From: Prevotellaceae bacterium UBA3849 | GTDB lineage: Bacteria > Bacteroidota > Bacteroidia > Bacteroidales > Bacteroidaceae | Assembly: GCA_002392645.1 (NCBI GenBank) | Contig: DGHL01000043.1 | Span: forward strand, 1-38,980 | Length of the DNA: 38,980 nt | Direction: 5' to 3' | In this document: piece by piece, positions 1 through 8,644 of the stretch | Position numbering within the stretch: the first letter of the stretch is position 1 | How the letters are laid out: the number at the start of each line of letters is the position of its first letter | The notes under the pieces: model-generated | The model's database searches: none | Seen by the model: the letters and a program-made list of their open reading frames with translations, nothing else | Told to the model about the DNA's origin: nothing | Position numbers and translations under genes: made by a program

Positions 1-52
1 TAATTTATAGAACCCACCTTTAGTAAAACATCATAATGTTGATATTGCCGAT

Positions 53-417
53 ATAGGACATTTTTGATATTTTGGGGGCAGAAAAAAGTTTACGAAAAAA
101 CTTAAAAGAGAGAGAAGGGGGCATGGCAAAATTGCCCAAAATGAACTTTTAGCAGGGTGATTTTCTCGTTTTCATGTAAAAGCATAGCTTTTACAGTGTA
201 ATTTGATAGCTTTGACGATGTGATTTGATAGCTTTTACAGCGTAAAATGATAGCTTTTACGACCCGAAAACTATCGTTTTACGCTGTTTCTTCAAATGCC
301 TTTGTTGAATATCAGTAAGTTACAAGTCGCTGAGAATGTCGATAAAACCGACCAACCATAGACTTTTTTGAAATTCCCCCCTTTATTTCGACTTAACGAA
401 GGTGGCGGAATAGGACA
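53..417 (+). repeat. Long noncoding repeat element, copy 1 (about 365 bp)
   Basis: The segment starts and ends with ATAGGACA (53-60 and 410-417). It matches 16781-17146 in several blocks: the left end continuing into TTTTTGATATTT and a GAAAAAAGTT block, the five-unit 22-bp array, a TATCAG-AAGTTACA block near 313, and an ACGAAGGTGGCGG-like block just before the right end. The array starts 124 bp from the left boundary, against 125 bp in copy 2. It has no open reading frame of note. It could be a nonautonomous mobile element, a structured RNA or a protein-binding site; the sequence does not decide. Confidence 0.75.
177..286 (+). repeat. Array of five 22-bp near-palindromic units (locus 1)
   Basis: Five abutting 22-bp units begin at 177, 199, 221, 243 and 265. 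The first contains GTAAAAGCATAGCTTTTAC, with perfect 8-bp arms around ATA. The other units are diverged versions (TAATTTGATAGC, TAAAATGATAGC, CGAAAACTATCG starts). Each unit corresponds by position to a unit at locus 2. A 22-bp period is about two helical turns, which would put the units on one DNA face. Confidence 0.85.
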
Positions 418-487
418 AAATCGACATTTCGCCAGTGTGGACATGAATTTCGTAATTATCGTCAGTACGATGAAAATACTACAAAAA

Positions 488-2830
488 TTATAGTTTCCTG
501 TTTTGCTTTACGAGGTTTACGCCGTATCGTTGTCTGTACTGACGGGCAAAGTAGTGGGGGTCGCTGTATCCGCAGCGACTTGCCAGTTGGGCGAGGCTCA
601 GTGGGTGGCTGGCGTCGCAGGACTGCAGCAGTTGGCTGGCATGCTGCATACGGGCATTGATGAGCAGTTGTGCGGCGGTGATGCCTACGAGCGAGCGCAG
701 CTTGCGGTTGAGGTTGCTGCGGCTGGTGGCGGCGAAGGCTGCCATATCGTCGATGGTGGCATCGCTGTTGGCGATGTTCTGCTCGATGAACTCCCTGACC
801 TTGTTGAGGAACCACTGGTCGTCAGGGCGTAGGGAGGCAGGGAGGGCTTCATGGTTTGCCGGGGTGTGGCGTGACGCCTCCACGGCATGGCTGTCGCGGT
901 TGAGCATCTCCATGTACTTGCTGAGCAGTTCGCTGCGCTGACGGTGCAGATGGCGTATATGGAAGAAGGTATAGATAATGGCGGTGACGATGGCTATGAC
1001 GGCAAGCAGCGCCAGCAGTCTTGCCCATGTGGTCTCATACCAGTACGGGGCAACGATGATGGTCAGGGAACGGGTGTTGGGAATCCAGCGCCCGTAGCGG
1101 TCGGTTGACTGCACCTGCAGGGTATAGGTGCCTGGAGGCAGGTTGTAGAATGTGAGCGAGCGCTGCGAGGAAGCCATGCTCCAGGCATCGTTGTTCAGAC
1201 GGGTGCGGTAGAGAATGCCGGAATTGTCAGTGAAGTCGAGCGTGGCGAAGTGCAGCGTGAAACTCCTCTCGTCGGCATTCAGTATGATGGAATCGTGAGA
1301 GCAGACGCCGAAAAGCTCGTCGCCGTGGTTGATGAGCAGTTTGGTAAAGACGAGGGGAGGAATGTAGCCACGTGTCTCCATGTTGTGGCGCGTGGCGATG
1401 TAGGCTCCCTGCTCGGAACCGATGAGGACGCTGCCGTCGGGGAGAATCAGGGGATGCTCCTCAGAGAAATGGCACTGCTCGTTCCAGAACTTCCGCGAAT
1501 AGGTGACGGTATGGTCCTTGTAAGGCATGAAATCCATCACCCTGTCGGTACACACCACGAGGATGCTGCCGTTGTCCTTCAAGGTCATGGCAATGCAGGC
1601 ATTGGAGGTGATGGAAGAATTGCGTGTGTTGAAATGCCTGAACCGAGGCGCGGCGCATGTCAGACTGTCCTCATGGATCATGTCGATGCCATCGTTTTCC
1701 GTGGCAATGAAGATGTTGCCCTTGCGGTCTCTTACGACAGCCATGGTGGAATTGTTGCACAGGGAAGCCTCCCTTCTCCCGTCCCTCGTAAGGCGGAAGA
1801 ACGAAGTGGCACTGACATCGTGGTGGCTGATACGCCCGACCACCAAACCGCCGTTGGTGGCACAGACCACGAGGCCGTTATGGGTAAGAGCCAGTCGCCT
1901 GACGCGTGCTGCCTCATGGCAGAAAGCCCGTTGCTTGGTGAAGTTTACGCACGAAGGATGCTCTGCCTGAGGCGTGACGATGCACTGCAGGCCGCCACCG
2001 AACGTGGCAAGCCACAGACGGCCATGGGAATCCTCTGCCATGTCGTAGATAATGTCGCAAGTAAGGCCGTCGGGCTGGATTCGGTTGACGGAGTAGGTGC
2101 CATCGGTATTGAGACGGAGCCTGTAGAGAGCTCCGGGCTTGCAGCCTATCCATACGTCACCGTTGCGCATCTGCTTAATGTTGTAGGCAGACTCGCCGAA
2201 CGGTGTCTTTTGCTTGTGTATGATGCCGTCGCGTCCGAGAAATCCGAGGAGTGAGTTCCTGGCATCGTATATGCGTATGCACCTGTCCTCCTTGGTGGCA
2301 AGCCACCAGCGGTTGCTGTTGTCGGCGAGGAATGCCCGGGCCTGCACATTCTCAGTGCCGCTGACGATGGAGGCAGGGTGGTGTATGGTGGAGGTCTTGG
2401 TAACGCCGTATCGCATCACGCTCCATGTGTTGCCCTCACGGTCGTGCAGGCTGCCGTGCTGCCTGGCAGGCTTGACGGCAGAGACGCTGCTGAGTTTATA
2501 GGTAGTGGTGTTGAGAAGGAACTGCCCATCGTTGGTGGCGCAGACTATATTGCCGTCCTTGTCGGTCCATATCTGCCTTATGACGCTTGACGTAATGTCG
2601 GTGCCGTCGCCTGGCGTAGCCTTGACCTGTATGAACTCATAGCCGTCGAAGCGGTTGAGGCCGTTCCAGGTGGAGAACCATATAAAGCCGTATTTGTCTT
2701 GCAGGATGTCGGAAACAATCCAGTGTGACACCCCGCATGTATTGTCGTATGTCGTTGAGATGGTCTGTGCATGTATCCACGTGGCATGCAGCAGTATGTA
2801 GGATATTATTAAAAGAAGTTTTCCTTTCAT
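488..2830 (-). CDS. Transmembrane one-component regulator: beta-propeller sensor, Y_Y_Y domain, AraC HTH
   Basis: The 780-residue protein has a signal peptide (MKGKLLLIISYILLHATWIHA), then repeated periplasmic propeller motifs of the Reg_prop type (DKYGFIWFSTWNGLNRFDGYE at residues 45-65; later DKDGN, DSHGRLWLATFGGGL, DRKGNIFIATENDGI). A Y_Y_Y-like segment (YTLQVQSTDRYGRW) precedes one membrane helix at about 603-625 and a C-terminal AraC/HTH_18 domain at about 668-775. Hybrid two-component regulators of Bacteroides share this architecture but carry kinase and receiver domains, which are absent here; only about 40 residues link the helix to the DNA-binding domain. The gene is divergent from the GH95 fucosidase gene, so it probably senses a glycan signal and controls that gene. 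The ligand is not known. Confidence 0.85.
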   Translation of the reverse strand: MKGKLLLIISYILLHATWIHAQTISTTYDNTCGVSHWIVSDILQDKYGFIWFSTWNGLNRFDGYEFIQVKATPGDGTDITSSVIRQIWTDKDGNIVCATNDGQFLLNTTTYKLSSVSAVKPARQHGSLHDREGNTWSVMRYGVTKTSTIHHPASIVSGTENVQARAFLADNSNRWWLATKEDRCIRIYDARNSLLGFLGRDGIIHKQKTPFGESAYNIKQMRNGDVWIGCKPGALYRLRLNTDGTYSVNRIQPDGLTCDIIYDMAEDSHGRLWLATFGGGLQCIVTPQAEHPSCVNFTKQRAFCHEAARVRRLALTHNGLVVCATNGGLVVGRISHHDVSATSFFRLTRDGRREASLCNNSTMAVVRDRKGNIFIATENDGIDMIHEDSLTCAAPRFRHFNTRNSSITSNACIAMTLKDNGSILVVCTDRVMDFMPYKDHTVTYSRKFWNEQCHFSEEHPLILPDGSVLIGSEQGAYIATRHNMETRGYIPPLVFTKLLINHGDELFGVCSHDSIILNADERSFTLHFATLDFTDNSGILYRTRLNNDAWSMASSQRSLTFYNLPPGTYTLQVQSTDRYGRWIPNTRSLTIIVAPYWYETTWARLLALLAVIAIVTAIIYTFFHIRHLHRQRSELLSKYMEMLNRDSHAVEASRHTPANHEALPASLRPDDQWFLNKVREFIEQNIANSDATIDDMAAFAATSRSNLNRKLRSLVGITAAQLLINARMQHASQLLQSCDASHPLSLAQLASRCGYSDPHYFARQYRQRYGVNLVKQNRKL

Positions 2831-2868
2831 GAGTGATATTGTCTTTGCTGTGGAATGTTATTCAATGG

Positions 2869-2876
2869 CAAAGGTA
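2869..2876 (-). promoter_or_regulatory. Putative -7 element of the regulator gene
   Basis: TACCTTTG on the minus strand fits the Bacteroidetes -7 consensus TAnnTTTG, about 38 bp before the start codon. No TTTG lies at the ideal 19-21 bp upstream distance, so the call is tentative. Confidence 0.4.
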
Positions 2877-2980
2877 GTAAAAAAAAAGCAAAGCAGGGAG
2901 TAAAATCCCGTCTTTTATGGTTTTGCGCCTTTTTTTGTCTATCTGCGCATAATTTTAAGTGAAAACATAATTGAAAGTAC

Positions 2981-2988
2981 TACTTTTG
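2981..2988 (+). promoter_or_regulatory. Putative -7 element of the GH95 gene
   Basis: TACTTTTG fits TAnnTTTG, 47 bp before the GH95 start codon. A good -33 TTTG is missing at the expected distance, which would suit a promoter needing an activator such as the divergent AraC-type regulator. That link is inference. Confidence 0.45.
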
Positions 2989-3035
2989 TCGCCAAATTTA
3001 TGTATTAACTAACAATTTCATACAAAAAAAAAGCA

Positions 3036-6000
3036 ATGAAAAGAAAAACTGTTTATCAAGTACTTGCCGTGCTGCTTGCCATATTGTCATGGCAAAGAGT
3101 GGAGGCAAGTCGTACGGAGGTGGCAAAGTGGGTGTTTACCACTGGCTATGAAGTAGAGAAGTCGGGTACGTCGGCATTCTATACCCCCAATACTTTAGGG
3201 TGGTCGCAGATTGCGAATACCAAATGGTCGCAGACGCAGCCGTACTTCCTGCCGAATGAGTGTGCACTGCTGCCAGAAGACTGCCACGTTACAGTGCATA
3301 CGAGCGATGGTAAGTGGCAGGTGACGTCGAGTGGTTCGAACCCCAATTACCTGCTGCGACTCAACACTGCATCAATAACAAATTTCACGGCAAAGGCAGA
3401 TTATGCTGACGGACTGAAGCATGATCAGTATTTCGAGGTGTCAATGCCAACGAAGTCGCTCAGTAACGTAAGGCTGAACTTTGCCATAGGTGACGGCTCG
3501 AGTTCCTCAACGAAGTTTGGCGTAGTATATTCGGTTGACGGCGGCATGACGTGGAAAGTGCTTGATGACTATACATCAGGGGCACACTGGAACACCTACG
3601 TAGATGCCAACTATGACCTTGAGGCAGACGACAAGGAAAGCCTGATAGTGCGCCTGCTGATACAGTCGGCTACAAAGACGAGCAACTATAACCTGAAATA
3701 CCTTAATATATTGGCGGAAGACACACAGGCGCCGAAGATGCTGGAGACAGTGCCGGAGAATGGTGCAGTGAGCGTATTGCCTTCTGGCAAGGTGATAGTA
3801 AAGTTCAATGAGGGTATAGTGCTCAAGGACGGTGCAGTGGCAACATTCGTGAACAATGCTACGGATGCAAGGGAGAGCATAACCCCGGTTGTCAATGTGA
3901 ACAAATTGTCGTTCCCTTATAGTGAACTTGACCTTACCACGCAATACACACTGACGCTGCCAGCCGGTAGCATAAGCGATATGGCAGGCAATATACTGAA
4001 AGAGGAACTGAAGATAGTGTTCACGACTTCAGACACTCGCCCCGTGCCGCCACCGGTGCTTGACAGCAAGAACCGCTTGTGGTATCATCGTCCTGCGGCT
4101 TACTGGGAGGAAGCATTGCCGCTGGGCAATGGCAGACTCGGTGTGATGGTGAGCGGTGGTGTGGCAAAGGATACGCTGCAACTGAACGAAGACACCTTCT
4201 GGGGACAGTCGCCTAATGCAAACTATAACGAGAATGCCAAGACGGTACTGGCGCAGGTGCAGCAGTATATCTGGAACAAAGACTATGCGTCGGCGCAGAA
4301 ATTGGCTATACCTAACTGGATGTCGCAGGCTTCGCATGGTGCACAGTATCAGGCGGCAGGATGCGTATTGGTAGGATTTCCAGGACAGTGCTATGACGAT
4401 GAAGAGGCTGGACAGACGGCAGGAGCGTCGGTGGCTCAGGGGTATGTACGTTCACTTGACCTCGCAACAGCCGTGGCAACCACGTCATACGTAGTTGACG
4501 GCGTAACATATACGCGCTCAGTGTTCTCATCGTTGGAAGATAATGTCACTGTGATGCGCATAGAGGCTTCAGAAGCAGAGAAACTGAACTTCGACGTCTG
4601 CTTTGCTGCACCTGTAAAGACAAACATGGCGAAGCTTGGCATAAACAAGATTACGGATGACGGAATGATAGAGGCATCACTGGTGCCTGCCAGGGAACAG
4701 TCGGAGAATGTTGATAACAAGCTGAATTGCTACACGTTTATAAAAGTTATAAACGAGGGCGGCACACAGACAAACAACACTAAGCAGAACGTAGTGCAGT
4801 GGGGATTGGTAGCAGGAAACACGTCGGCACCTACCATAGAGGTGAAGAACGCTACCGCAGCAACGATAGTGATATCGTCAGCAACGAATTTCGTGAAATA
4901 TAACGATATCAGTGCCGATGCAGAAGCTAAGGCATTGGCATATATGACGGATTATCTGGCTAAGGATAAGGCATACGACAAGACACTGGCTGACCACGTG
5001 GCACGTTACGCAGAGCAGTTTGACCGCGTAAGTCTTGACTTGGGAAGTAATGAGGAGCAGGAGGTGAAGGATACTGAGACACGAATAAAGGAGTTCCGCT
5101 CAGTAAGTTCAGACCCGGGATTGGTGTCTAACTATTTCCAGTTTGGTCGCTATCTGCTGATATCATCTTCGCAGCCAGGCACACAGCCTGCCAACCTGCA
5201 AGGTATATGGAACCCTAATGCGCGTCAGTATCCTGCATGGGACTCAAAATATACGTCGAACATCAATGTGGAGATGAATTACTGGCCTGCAGAGGTGACA
5301 AACCTTACGGAGTGTCACAATCCGTTTATAGAGATGGTAAGGGATGTCTCAGTGACTGGTGCGCAGACTGCAGAGAAGATGTACGGCGCACGTGGATGGG
5401 CTTTGCATCATAACACCGATATATGGCGCACTACCGGTGCGGTGGATAACGGTTCGGTAGGCGTATGGCCTACATGTAATGCGTGGTTCTGTTCTCACCT
5501 ATGGGAAAAGTATCTCTTCTCAGGCGATAAGACTTACCTTGCCGATGTATATCCTATACTAAAGGGATGCGCTGAGTTCTTCCAGGACTTCCTCGTAAAA
5601 GACCCTGAAACGGGGTATATGGTGGTTTGCCCGTCAAACTCTCCAGAAAACCATCCTGGCATAAGCACTTATGTCAACGAAAGCGGTGCAACCGTCAACT
5701 GTGCACTTTTTGGTGGCGTGGCTATGGATAACCAGATGGTTTATGATGTGTTGAAGAATACTGCTGAGGCTGCCCGCATATTAGGCAAGGACGAAAACTT
5801 TGCTGTGCAGCTGGATAATCTGAGGGGACAACTTACACCATATAAGATAGGTAAGTACGGACAAGTGCAGGAATGGCAGGAAGACTGGGATCGTGAGTCA
5901 AACTCTCATCGTCACCTTTCACATCTGTGGGGAGCATATCCCGGCAATCAGGTGTCACCTTATACAGATGCAACGATATATCAGGCTGTGCGTAAGTCGC

Positions 6001-6767
6001 TCATAGGTCGTGGTGATGCCGCACGTGGCTGGTCTATGGGATGGAAGGTGTGCCTGTGGGCTCGTATGCTCGACGGTGATCATGCCTTGTCGATAATAAA
6101 GAATCAGTTGCGCCTGATGGATCCTAATGCAACTATGAACGATGCCGATGGCGGTACGTATGCCAATATGTTTGATGCGCATGCTCCATTTCAGATAGAT
6201 GGTAATTTCGGTTGCTGCGCAGGCATAGCAGAGATGCTGCTGCAGAGCCATGCCGGATTCGTGCATTTGTTGCCGGCACTGCCATCAGATTGGGCAGATG
6301 GCGAGGTTTGCGGATTGCGTGCTCGTGGAGGTTTCGTAGTAGAGAATCTGAAATGGAAGATGGGACGCGTAGCAAGTGTTAAGGTGAAATCTGCCGTTGG
6401 CGGTAATCTGCGCATACGCTCAAACAACAAGCTGGTTATGGCTGACGGCACACCGCTGACCGTAGCTACAGGCGAGAATGCCAATGAACTGATGCAGGCA
6501 TATCGTGTGGCGGAGCCAATAGTTGTTAATATGTCGAAGATTCCTGACACTATATTGCCTACGACCTATCTCTATGATGTGCCAACAGTGGCAGGACAGG
6601 AGGTGGAACTCGTAGATGCTGACTCTGTGACGGCGATATCTGTCGTTGCAGCAGATGGCGGGAAATCCACATGCGGAAACGATGCCCGATATACTACAGA
6701 CGGCCGTAAGGTGGATGCTCAGTATAGGGGCGTGGTAGTACAGAGTGGTCGTAAGAGCATAAAGTAA
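3036..6767 (+). CDS. Secreted GH95-family alpha-L-fucosidase, multidomain
   Basis: The 1243-residue protein has a signal peptide (to about residue 25), a beta-rich N-terminal region (about 27-228), a bacterial Ig-like domain (about 229-333, starting DTQAPKMLETVPENG and ending in IVFTTSD), and a GH95 module from about 346 (LWYHRPAAYWEEALPLGNGR). Residues matching the known GH95 active site are visible: the N-x-N pair at N742/N744 in SNINVEMNYWP, E871 in CPSNSPENHPG (general acid in characterised members), and D1055 in FQIDGNFG. GH95 enzymes release alpha-1,2-linked fucose (some act on L-galactose) from host glycans or plant xyloglucan. The tail (TDGRKVDAQYRGVVVQSGRK) resembles the conserved end of many secreted Prevotella proteins, perhaps a type IX sorting remnant. 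It stands alone, without SusC/SusD neighbours in view. Confidence 0.93.
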   Translation: MKRKTVYQVLAVLLAILSWQRVEASRTEVAKWVFTTGYEVEKSGTSAFYTPNTLGWSQIANTKWSQTQPYFLPNECALLPEDCHVTVHTSDGKWQVTSSGSNPNYLLRLNTASITNFTAKADYADGLKHDQYFEVSMPTKSLSNVRLNFAIGDGSSSSTKFGVVYSVDGGMTWKVLDDYTSGAHWNTYVDANYDLEADDKESLIVRLLIQSATKTSNYNLKYLNILAEDTQAPKMLETVPENGAVSVLPSGKVIVKFNEGIVLKDGAVATFVNNATDARESITPVVNVNKLSFPYSELDLTTQYTLTLPAGSISDMAGNILKEELKIVFTTSDTRPVPPPVLDSKNRLWYHRPAAYWEEALPLGNGRLGVMVSGGVAKDTLQLNEDTFWGQSPNANYNENAKTVLAQVQQYIWNKDYASAQKLAIPNWMSQASHGAQYQAAGCVLVGFPGQCYDDEEAGQTAGASVAQGYVRSLDLATAVATTSYVVDGVTYTRSVFSSLEDNVTVMRIEASEAEKLNFDVCFAAPVKTNMAKLGINKITDDGMIEASLVPAREQSENVDNKLNCYTFIKVINEGGTQTNNTKQNVVQWGLVAGNTSAPTIEVKNATAATIVISSATNFVKYNDISADAEAKALAYMTDYLAKDKAYDKTLADHVARYAEQFDRVSLDLGSNEEQEVKDTETRIKEFRSVSSDPGLVSNYFQFGRYLLISSSQPGTQPANLQGIWNPNARQYPAWDSKYTSNINVEMNYWPAEVTNLTECHNPFIEMVRDVSVTGAQTAEKMYGARGWALHHNTDIWRTTGAVDNGSVGVWPTCNAWFCSHLWEKYLFSGDKTYLADVYPILKGCAEFFQDFLVKDPETGYMVVCPSNSPENHPGISTYVNESGATVNCALFGGVAMDNQMVYDVLKNTAEAARILGKDENFAVQLDNLRGQLTPYKIGKYGQVQEWQEDWDRESNSHRHLSHLWGAYPGNQVSPYTDATIYQAVRKSLIGRGDAARGWSMGWKVCLWARMLDGDHALSIIKNQLRLMDPNATMNDADGGTYANMFDAHAPFQIDGNFGCCAGIAEMLLQSHAGFVHLLPALPSDWADGEVCGLRARGGFVVENLKWKMGRVASVKVKSAVGGNLRIRSNNKLVMADGTPLTVATGENANELMQAYRVAEPIVVNMSKIPDTILPTTYLYDVPTVAGQEVELVDADSVTAISVVAADGGKSTCGNDARYTTDGRKVDAQYRGVVVQSGRKSIK

Positions 6768-6781
6768 TACGGAGAGAGTAG

Positions 6782-7756
6782 TTATACTACGTTTTGGGGA
6801 GAGCCGTTGAGAAAGGCCTGCACGTTGCCTATGGCAATGTGCATGAGCCGCTCTCGCGCGGCAAGCGATGCCCATGCTATGTGTGGGGTGATATGGCAGT
6901 TTCTTGCGGTTAGCAGGGGACTGCCTTTTGTCGGTGGCTCTTCTTCCAAGACATCGATGCCTGCAGCAAGCAGCTTTCCTTCGTTAAGGGCGTCGGCAAG
7001 GGCTTGCTCGTCGATGAGCGGTCCGCGGCCGGTATTGATGATAATTGCCGTGGGCTTCATCAACGCAAGGCGCCGGGCATTGATTATGTGATGCGTGTCG
7101 GTGGTCAGCGGGCAGTGCAGGCTGAGCACGTCGGCCTCAGCAAAAAGACTGTCAAGGCTGCTTGCCTTCTTTATAAGAGTCGGCAGCATCGATTGTTCCT
7201 TTGACGTATATGCCAGCACCTTCATGCCCAGGGCATGGGCTATGCGTGCCGTCGCCATGCCAGTATTACCCAAGCCAATAACGGCGAATGTCTTGCCGTC
7301 GAGTTCAAGTTGCTGACTCACGGTAAACGAGAAGTCGGGGCATGACGACCACTGTCCCTGGTGCACTGCGACGTCATGGGCGGCTATGTTGTTGGTAATA
7401 TGCAACAGGTGTGCAATGGCAAGCTGCGCCACCGAGGCGGTGCTGTAGGCTGGAATATTGGTAACGACAATGCCACGGCGATGTGCTGCTTCAACATCTA
7501 CCACGTTATAGCCGGTGGCGAGCACGCCGATGTAGCGTAAGCGAGGCAGCTGCGCCATTACTTCATCGCTGAACACTACCTTGTTGGTTATTGCGATGTC
7601 TGCATCCTTGGCACGCTCTACCACAAGGTTGGCAGGAGTGCGGTCATATACCACGAACTCACACGTCGTGCCATCTGGCGCGACGATGTTTTCCCATTGT
7701 TGCCACGATATGTCGCCTGGATTGGCAGCATATCCGTCAAGTTCCACTATCTTCAT
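6782..7756 (-). CDS. D-2-hydroxyacid dehydrogenase, glycerate/hydroxypyruvate type
   Basis: The 324-residue protein belongs to the NAD-dependent D-isomer 2-hydroxyacid dehydrogenases. The Rossmann motif FAVIGLGNTGMATARIA, the catalytic Arg in NTGRGPLIDEQALADAL, the Glu in GIDVLEEEPP and the His in CHITPHIAWAS are all present. It is closest in feel to hydroxypyruvate/glycerate dehydrogenases, which interconvert hydroxypyruvate and D-glycerate in serine-glycerate metabolism; substrate choice cannot be read from sequence. It follows trpG by 171 bp of repeat-rich DNA in the same direction, so it could be the last gene of the trp transcript. Its stop lies 15 bp from the convergent GH95 stop. The start codon is abutted by a palindrome also found before trpA. 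Confidence 0.85.
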   Translation of the reverse strand: MKIVELDGYAANPGDISWQQWENIVAPDGTTCEFVVYDRTPANLVVERAKDADIAITNKVVFSDEVMAQLPRLRYIGVLATGYNVVDVEAAHRRGIVVTNIPAYSTASVAQLAIAHLLHITNNIAAHDVAVHQGQWSSCPDFSFTVSQQLELDGKTFAVIGLGNTGMATARIAHALGMKVLAYTSKEQSMLPTLIKKASSLDSLFAEADVLSLHCPLTTDTHHIINARRLALMKPTAIIINTGRGPLIDEQALADALNEGKLLAAGIDVLEEEPPTKGSPLLTARNCHITPHIAWASLAARERLMHIAIGNVQAFLNGSPQNVV

Positions 7757-7927
7757 AGTAACTTCGTAAGTTATGAGTTATGAATTATGAGTTATGAATT
7801 ATGAGTTCTTGCCCTGGCAAGCGTCACTGCGTGCCGAGCGATGAGTTATGAATTAAGAATTAAGAATTAAGAATTAAGAATTAAGATTTCCTCCGCATGG
7901 TATTTTTCACTTTTCGTTTTTCGTTTT
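7757..7927. repeat. Repeat-filled gap between trpG and the dehydrogenase gene
   Basis: This gap holds the palindrome TAACTTCGTAAGTTA (7759-7773), runs of GAGTTATGAATTATGA, the dispersed motif GCGTCACTGCGTGCCGAGCG (7821-7840) and five copies of GAATTAA-type heptamers. The 26 bp at 7758-7783 are identical to 12240-12265 before trpA. Confidence 0.75.
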
Positions 7928-8491
7928 TCACTTTTCTATCCAGTTTCTCAGCATGGTCTTGCCATCAGGAGTAAGCACGCTTTCCGGGTGGAACTGTATG
8001 CCGTGTATGTCATACTCACGATGGCGCAGTGCCATTATCTGCCCTTCGTCGCTCTCGGCGGTAACTTCAAGGCAGGCAGGGAGGTTGTCTTTGCTTACCA
8101 CCCATGAGTGGTAGCGTCCCATTGTGATGCGCTGCGGTAGTGTGGCAAAGATTGGGTCGGTGCCAAACTGCGTGCCTTCAGTGGCAACGCCGTGGAACAC
8201 GTCGGATAGGTTTTCAAGCTTTGCACCGAAATACTCGCCAATGGCCTGATGTCCTAGGCACACGCCGAGGATAGGCTTCTTGCCTGCGTAGGTCTTTATT
8301 ACGTCAAGAAGCAGTCCTGCCTCGCTCGGGATGCCTGGTCCTGGTGACAGCACTATCTTGTCAAACTGCTCAAGCATAGGCAGTTCAAACTGATCATTGC
8401 GGTAAACGGTGACATCAGCACCGAGTTCCTTTATAAGATGACTCAGGTTATATGTGAATGAGTCGTAGTTATCTATAATAACGATTTTCAT
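7928..8491 (-). CDS. trpG: Anthranilate synthase component II (glutamine amidotransferase)
   Basis: The 187-residue class I amidotransferase supplies ammonia from glutamine to TrpE for anthranilate synthesis. The nucleophile C78 sits in GVCLGHQAIG, and H168/E170 in IQFHPESVL complete the triad. SPGPG (49-53) is the oxyanion strand motif. The length is normal for a stand-alone TrpG. Such subunits can also serve as PabA for folate synthesis, and no second copy is visible here. It lies downstream of trpE across a 153-bp gap packed with C/G-rich hairpins. Confidence 0.95.
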   Translation of the reverse strand: MKIVIIDNYDSFTYNLSHLIKELGADVTVYRNDQFELPMLEQFDKIVLSPGPGIPSEAGLLLDVIKTYAGKKPILGVCLGHQAIGEYFGAKLENLSDVFHGVATEGTQFGTDPIFATLPQRITMGRYHSWVVSKDNLPACLEVTAESDEGQIMALRHREYDIHGIQFHPESVLTPDGKTMLRNWIEK

Positions 8492-8515
8492 GATTAAAAG
8501 CCCCCCCCCACACGA

Positions 8516-8548
8516 CCCCCTCCCTTAGTCCCTCCCCGAGGGGGAGGG
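8516..8548. repeat. C/G-rich dispersed hairpin repeat in the trpE-trpG gap
   Basis: The 23 bp at 8516-8538 are identical to 13033-13055. The segment ends in a hairpin with arms CCCTCCCC and GGGGAGGG (8530-8537 and 8541-8548). Confidence 0.75.
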
Positions 8549-8618
8549 GGGATATGTGGTAAAGTTGATTGTGGAGGTATTATTTATATGATTTTATTTG
8601 CTGTTCCGTTTGCTTTCT

Positions 8619-8640
8619 CCCCCCCTTGGGGGGCAGGGAG
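8619..8640. repeat. C/G hairpin next to the trpE stop
   Basis: CCCCCC (8620-8625) and GGGGGG (8628-8633) form a 6-bp pure GC stem with a TT loop, followed by CAGGGAGGGG. It sits directly beyond the trpE stop codon on the transcribed strand and could stabilise the trpE 3' end or reduce read-through into trpG. Confidence 0.5.
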
Positions 8641-8644
8641 GGGT

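Larger units (their letters stand above)
1..487. other. Gene-free left edge holding repeat element copy 1
   Basis: No plausible coding region is visible here. The stretch lies beyond the 3' end of the minus-strand regulator gene. It contains the motif AGAACCCACCT at 9-19 and the first copy of the 366-bp repeat element described separately. The rest is AT-rich with no terminator I can support. Confidence 0.6.

Noticed and set aside
177..286. Possible CRISPR array from regularly spaced repeats
   Set aside because: The 22-bp units abut with no unique spacers, are degenerate and number five in each locus; no cas genes are present.
1250..2254. 334-codon plus-strand frame
   Set aside because: It lies antisense inside the regulator gene, has no family features, and arises from the codon pattern of the real gene on the other strand.
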